Assembly (NCBI GenBank): GCA_027024125.1
Contig: JALVSV010000250.1
Span: 1-5,165, forward strand
Source: Methylothermaceae bacterium
GTDB taxonomy: Bacteria > Pseudomonadota > Gammaproteobacteria > Methylococcales > Methylothermaceae
Length of the DNA: 5,165 nucleotides
Reading direction: 5' to 3'
In this document: positions 1 through 2,668 of the stretch, one piece after another
Layout: every line of letters begins with the position of its first letter
How positions within the stretch are numbered: the stretch's first letter is position 1
The notes under the pieces: model-generated
The model's input: the letters and a program-made list of their open reading frames with translations, nothing else
Databases searched by the model: none
What the model was told of the DNA's origin: nothing
Made by a program: the position numbers and the translations under genes

Positions 1-82
1 GAGGGAAGCTGCAGAATGCTGGGTCGCCGGCGTCCTTTCTTTCCGTGGTCGATGGTAGAGGGAGTCCATTCCCAGGCCCCAA
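1..82. other. Non-coding flank downstream of the DksA-like gene
   Basis: These 82 bases follow the DksA-like stop codon. They contain the palindrome CGCCGGCG (25-32) and a weak GGGA/TCCC pair (60-63 and 69-72), but no stem followed by a T-run in either direction. Short open frames run in from the left edge on the plus strand but cannot be assigned to a gene. Confidence 0.4.
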
Positions 83-481
83 TCACAGGCTAGGGGTCCC
101 ACCGAGCATGTGGTTTTTTTCATAGTTCTCCTGGCATTGGAGGCATCGTTCTGCAACCGGGTTTGCCTTGAGACGTTCCAGACCTATGGGTTGGTCGCAA
201 TCGATGCAAATACCGTATTCCAGCTTGGCAATACGAATCAAGGCCTCATCGATCTGCCGGAGCTCCTGAATATGCCGATCGATGCTGGCCAGATTCAGAT
301 CCACCAGCAGATCCGCGACAGCCTCCTCTTCCGGATCATGGACTCTTCCGGCCAGCTCTATGTATCGCTCCTCATCGGTACGCCGCAGTTCCTCGCTGAT
401 CTCCTTGCGCAATTGTTGGTAACGCTGCTTGAGAATTCTTTTGAACTCGTTCAACTGCTGGTCTGACAATACCTGTTCCAT
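83..481 (-). CDS. DksA/TraR-family C4 zinc-finger protein
   Basis: A 132-residue cytoplasmic protein of the DksA/TraR family, which binds in the RNA polymerase secondary channel and alters promoter-complex stability. Residues 1-45 and 55-88 are charged, heptad-like helices fitting the two arms of the DksA coiled coil. The tip reads DPEEEA (49-54), against the family motif DxxDxA. The zinc finger is C92-x2-C95 and C113-x2-C116 with 17 residues between the pairs, the same spacing as E. coli DksA, followed by a short tail. It lacks the roughly 20-30 residue N-terminal extension of E. coli DksA (151 aa). From D49 to C116 it aligns without gaps to E. coli D71 to C138 (offset 22). By that alignment (E. 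coli sequence recalled), ppGpp site-2 residues L95, K98, R129 and K139 become E73, Q76, N107 and Q117. The start is supported by AGAGGA five bases upstream. Family assignment is firm; whether it replaces or supplements a canonical DksA is unknown. Confidence 0.93.
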   Translation of the reverse strand: MEQVLSDQQLNEFKRILKQRYQQLRKEISEELRRTDEERYIELAGRVHDPEEEAVADLLVDLNLASIDRHIQELRQIDEALIRIAKLEYGICIDCDQPIGLERLKANPVAERCLQCQENYEKNHMLGGTPSL

Positions 482-486
482 CTGTG

Positions 487-492
487 TCCTCT
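487..492 (-). promoter_or_regulatory. Shine-Dalgarno of the DksA-like gene
   Basis: The minus strand reads AGAGGA, then CACAG (5 bases), then ATG at 481-479. This is a good ribosome binding site and fixes the start of the zinc-finger gene. Confidence 0.8.
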
Positions 493-521
493 TGTTTCAG
501 TCAAAATGCACCATCAACCAT

Positions 522-537
522 AGCAATCCTTATTGCT
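522..537. repeat. Short hairpin in the leader of the DksA-like gene
   Basis: AGCAAT (522-527) and ATTGCT (532-537) form a perfect 6-bp inverted repeat with a 4-base loop. On the minus strand the loop and flank read AAGGA, five bases before an ATG at 521-519 that opens a 6-codon ORF (MVDGAF, stop 503-501), ending 19 bases before the zinc-finger ATG. The inverted repeat is directly visible. A role as a leader-peptide or translation-control element is speculation, and a 6-bp stem can arise by chance. No T-run follows, so it is not an intrinsic terminator. Confidence 0.35.
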
Positions 538-709
538 GTAACCATGGTCCGGGATTTCCCACACTCGTCGGAGTTAGCTGAGCAGATGAGAGGGTAACAA
601 AGAAATACAACGAATGCGACTGCTCACATGGAGGTGGACAGCCGCCGCCTGACTCTCCACCATCCATCTTTATTTTGGGCGGCCCCATGAGTCTTTCTCC
701 CCCCGAACG

Positions 710-733
710 CATGAGCCGGTGTGAACGCTCATG
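710..733. repeat. Inverted repeat spanning the hydrolase stop codon
   Basis: CATGAGC (710-716) and GCTCATG (727-733) form a perfect 7-bp stem with a 10-base loop. The hydrolase TGA (731-729) lies within one arm. Read on the minus strand there is no T-run after the stem (the sequence continues GTTCGGGGGG), so it does not look like a canonical Rho-independent terminator. It could stabilise an mRNA 3' end or be coincidence. Confidence 0.4.
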
Positions 734-1619
734 GAGCACCGAGGTGATAAAGCGTCTCAGATTCGGCCGGTGAAAAGTCTCCATGTTCAAGGAAAAACAG
801 CACCTGATCGATTACCTGGTCACTGTTCATGATGAAGGTGTGGGTGTGCGGCACGACCATAAATCGCTTCATGCCTTCAACCTTGGCCCGCTCGACGGAA
901 ACCGTTCCATCGTCAGGCCCTGGGATCATCCAGGATGCAATGGGGTTCCAGCTATGGTCACCCGTAATCACACCCAATTCGAATTCGACCGGTCCCAGTT
1001 GGTTGGGTTTACTGTTGGGACCCGTTCCGAGTTCGGCCACCACCGGTCCGAATACCCACCCTGCAACGGGATTGTCGCCGAAAAAGTCAGCCAGTTCGCT
1101 GCCTTGGTTTGGCGGCCCGAGCATCACGACGCGCCCTAGGTTGGGTGGAGGATACTTCGCAATGTATTCACGAACGATGATCCCTCCCAACGAATGGGTG
1201 ACGAAGTGCAGTCTTCCGGGTCCACGCAGACAACAGCCTTGCAGTGTACCGCGCAATTCCTCGACCATCTGATCGAGCGTACCCTGACGGGCGGAGTAAT
1301 CAAGATTGAAAACCTGATAGCCTGCCGAGCGCAAACGTCTGGCTATCCCGACCATCGATATTGAACTTCTGATCAGGCCATGCAGTAGAACGACTTTGTC
1401 AGTGACCTCCTCAGCGTTCAGTTTTGAGCGGATGGGCCCGTCTTTATGTGCGCATCCAATCCATAGCGTCATGAAGAGGAGGGAGATCAGCGCTTTCCAA
1501 GTGATCCGGCCCAATCCAGCCAAGCCTGCCCATTTTCTTGCGGTCTTCGTCGAGCAGGTCAATGATTTTCTGTTTCCCATGTGCAGAAGCGCTCGCAAGG
1601 AGCGAAGCTGAACCGCCAT
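729..1619 (-). CDS. Alpha/beta hydrolase (lipase/PGAP1-like), probable membrane-anchored or lipoprotein
   Basis: A 296-residue serine hydrolase of the alpha/beta fold, closest in pattern to lipase-2/PGAP1-like esterases. It would cleave an ester or thioester; the substrate cannot be told. The fold is visible as KVVLLHGL (75-82, oxyanion region), a helix and beta-strand RLRSAGYQVFNLDY (95-108), the nucleophile elbow THSLGG (S143), the strand VVMLGPPNQGSE (164-175), a likely acid in PGPDDGTV (D236 or D237) and the histidine in PHTHTF (H258 or H260). All three triad positions are therefore present. Near the N-terminus a hydrophobic run (about 43-55) ends in WIGC (C56). This resembles a lipobox, but Trp at -3 is unusual. 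With the ATG used here the signal would be unusually long (55 residues before Cys). A TTG at codon 36 (1514-1512) would give a normal 20-residue signal, but its ribosome binding site is weak. The first ATG lies 10 bases after the EEP stop, implying coupled expression. Fold is firm, start uncertain. Confidence 0.85.
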   Translation of the reverse strand: MAVQLRSLRALLHMGNRKSLTCSTKTARKWAGLAGLGRITWKALISLLFMTLWIGCAHKDGPIRSKLNAEEVTDKVVLLHGLIRSSISMVGIARRLRSAGYQVFNLDYSARQGTLDQMVEELRGTLQGCCLRGPGRLHFVTHSLGGIIVREYIAKYPPPNLGRVVMLGPPNQGSELADFFGDNPVAGWVFGPVVAELGTGPNSKPNQLGPVEFELGVITGDHSWNPIASWMIPGPDDGTVSVERAKVEGMKRFMVVPHTHTFIMNSDQVIDQVLFFLEHGDFSPAESETLYHLGAP

Positions 1620-1630
1620 GCGCCCCTCAT
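1559..1630 (-). other. Small out-of-frame ORF with strong SD at the EEP/hydrolase junction
   Basis: The minus strand carries GGGAGGA followed by two tandem ATGs (1633-1631 and 1630-1628); the second is six bases after GGAGG, an ideal spacing. The frame they open is not the hydrolase frame. It encodes 23 residues from 1630 (24 from 1633) and stops at TGA 1561-1559. The first ATG overlaps the EEP stop as ATGA. The predicted peptide (MRGAWRFSFAPCERF...) has no recognisable feature. It may be a translated coupling peptide, a chance ORF, or a sign of a frame error near the hydrolase start. I list it because it has the best ribosome binding site at this junction. Confidence 0.3.
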
Positions 1631-2571
1631 CATGTTCCTCCCAGTGACAAGGGTTGCTCGATCCTCCCTGGACCTGAAAGCCTGAACGTCACCCACATGG
1701 GATTGTGGTCCGATGCGGTGGTATCGTGCACTTCCCTGGCAACCACCTGCAGCCCCCGGTAGAAGACGTAGTCGAGGTTGTGTTCGAACACGGTTTTCAG
1801 ATGGGCTGGATCGAACGGCACTTTGTCGAGCGCAAGGGGACCGATCAGAGTCTGTTCGAGCACCCGTTTCCGTTCATCGCTCCAAGTGTTGAAGTCCCCG
1901 GCAACGATGATCGGACCGTCATGTTGTTCCAATGCGTGCTTCAACTGACGCAACTGGGTGCGAAAAGCCGCCGTTCCCAGGGTAAAGTTGACCGCATGGA
2001 TATTGGCGACGAGCAGGGCCTCCCGACTGCCTTTGAGCGGAAAGCGGCTGATCAGTGCAGATTTAGGCAGTGAGAGCCAGGGCTCCATAGTTCGCTGAAC
2101 ACAGACGTGATCCGGTTTGACACGCGAGAGTGTCATCACACCTGTTTCATGCTGCTGTCTGAGAAACGTCGTCGCCAGGTCCCACTGCAAGTGGCTGGCG
2201 CGCAAAAGCGCCCGAAACTCATCGGTTAAGTAGGCCTCCTGCAGAGTCACGAGATCCTGCTCGCCACTGTAGGCAACGAATGCTTTCAGCCAGTTTTCAC
2301 GGTCCCCCTTGAATGCGTTCCAGTTCAGCAGGCGAAACCCGTTGGCATCGAGATGCTGCGGAGCAGGACTCTGGTGGGAAGCGACAACATGATCGGGTGT
2401 CCGCGTATGGCATGACAGGGAGGGGGATGGGTCTTGATCGGCATCCACGGTCCGGTTCTCGACAGCCTCAGGCACCTTGATGCAGGCGGTGAGGAGAACT
2501 ATGCAGGACAACACCAGCAACGACCTGAAGTGATTGCGATGGGCCAATGTTGAAATTCCACTTTTTTTCAT
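1630..2571 (-). CDS. Endonuclease/exonuclease/phosphatase-family lipoprotein
   Basis: A 313-residue metal-dependent phosphoesterase of the EEP (DNase I/ExoIII/sphingomyelinase-like) fold. The N-terminus has basic residues, a hydrophobic core (18-29) and a good lipobox LTAC (C30); Ile at +2 suggests outer-membrane sorting. After a low-complexity Pro/Ser/Asp linker (about 35-75) the catalytic motifs appear in family order: LLNWNAF (N83/N85), VTLQEAY (metal-binding E112), VANIHAVNF (H192), VAGDFNTWS (D226, N228), NLDYVFY (D267) and ASDHNPMWV (D288, H289). All key residues are intact, so it should be active. Likely substrates are phosphodiesters outside the cytoplasm (nucleic acid, phospholipid or sphingolipid head groups); the sequence does not decide which. 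C54 and C157 could form a disulfide in the periplasm. The ATG at 2571-2569 begins MKKSG but has no clear Shine-Dalgarno. A TTG at codon 9 would also give a plausible 21-residue signal. Its TGA overlaps ATGATG, just ahead of the hydrolase gene. Confidence 0.88.
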   Translation of the reverse strand: MKKSGISTLAHRNHFRSLLVLSCIVLLTACIKVPEAVENRTVDADQDPSPSLSCHTRTPDHVVASHQSPAPQHLDANGFRLLNWNAFKGDRENWLKAFVAYSGEQDLVTLQEAYLTDEFRALLRASHLQWDLATTFLRQQHETGVMTLSRVKPDHVCVQRTMEPWLSLPKSALISRFPLKGSREALLVANIHAVNFTLGTAAFRTQLRQLKHALEQHDGPIIVAGDFNTWSDERKRVLEQTLIGPLALDKVPFDPAHLKTVFEHNLDYVFYRGLQVVAREVHDTTASDHNPMWVTFRLSGPGRIEQPLSLGGT

Positions 2572-2668
2572 TATGAGACCATATCACAGGTTGGTTCCAG
2601 GTTGTCTGTCCGAGATTGCGCCACCCCCAATCCGACAACCAAAGTCGTCGGTTGAATCCAGGTAACGT
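2572..2668. other. Spacer between DUF748 gene and EEP gene
   Basis: These 97 bases hold the nested stem-loop at 2600-2640, a direct repeat CAGGTTG (2587-2593 and 2598-2604, 11 bases apart start to start) and an imperfect 14-base direct repeat (2589-2602 and 2650-2663, 12 of 14 matching). A possible extended -10, TG-A-TATGGT on the minus strand (2578-2586), lies so close to the EEP ATG that a transcript from it would have almost no leader. No clear -35 and no clear Shine-Dalgarno are seen. Confidence 0.45.
2600..2640. repeat. Nested inverted repeat after the DUF748 gene
   Basis: GGTTGTC (2600-2606) pairs with GACAACC (2634-2640), 7 bp. Inside, GATTG (2614-2618) pairs with CAATC (2628-2632), 5 bp with a 9-base loop, leaving an asymmetric bulge of 7 bases on one side and 1 on the other. 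An alternative stem CCGAC (2632-2636)/GTCGG (2647-2651) would compete with it. No T-run follows on the minus strand, so it is not a classical terminator. It may still cause partial termination or protect the 3' end of the upstream message. Confidence 0.4.

Larger units (their letters stand above)
482..728. other. Spacer between hydrolase and DksA-like gene
   Basis: These 247 bases separate the hydrolase stop from the DksA-like start. They contain the hairpin over the hydrolase stop (710-733), the 522-537 hairpin, a possible extended -10 on the minus strand (TG-C-TATGGT, 517-525, with no recognisable -35) and the ribosome binding site at 487-492. I found no intrinsic terminator in either direction. 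The spacing suggests that the zinc-finger gene can be transcribed from its own promoter, but read-through from the hydrolase is not excluded. An 86-codon minus-strand frame across this stretch shows no protein-like character and is not called. Confidence 0.5.

Noticed and set aside
1..93. Plus-strand open frame running in from the left edge
   Set aside because: It is only 30 codons with no recognisable sequence, and chance openness at this length is common.
110..466. 118-codon plus-strand ORF antisense to the DksA-like gene
   Set aside because: The minus-strand frame has an unmistakable zinc finger and ribosome binding site. The antisense frame is a mirror of its codon use.
530..790. 86-codon minus-strand ORF overlapping the hydrolase end and spacer
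   Set aside because: It overlaps the hydrolase catalytic-domain C-terminus in another frame, has irregular Gly/Pro/Cys-rich composition, no recognisable family and no good ribosome binding site.
783..1272. Two plus-strand ORFs (118 and 147 codons) antisense to the hydrolase
   Set aside because: Both lie entirely opposite conserved hydrolase motifs, lack family features and overlap each other in different frames.
1705..2073. 122-codon plus-strand ORF antisense to the EEP gene
   Set aside because: It is opposite the catalytic GDFN and NIHAVNF motifs, with no independent evidence of coding.
2600..2640. Intrinsic terminator after the DUF748 gene
   Set aside because: A stem is present, but there is no T-run after it on the minus strand, so I call it an inverted repeat rather than a terminator.
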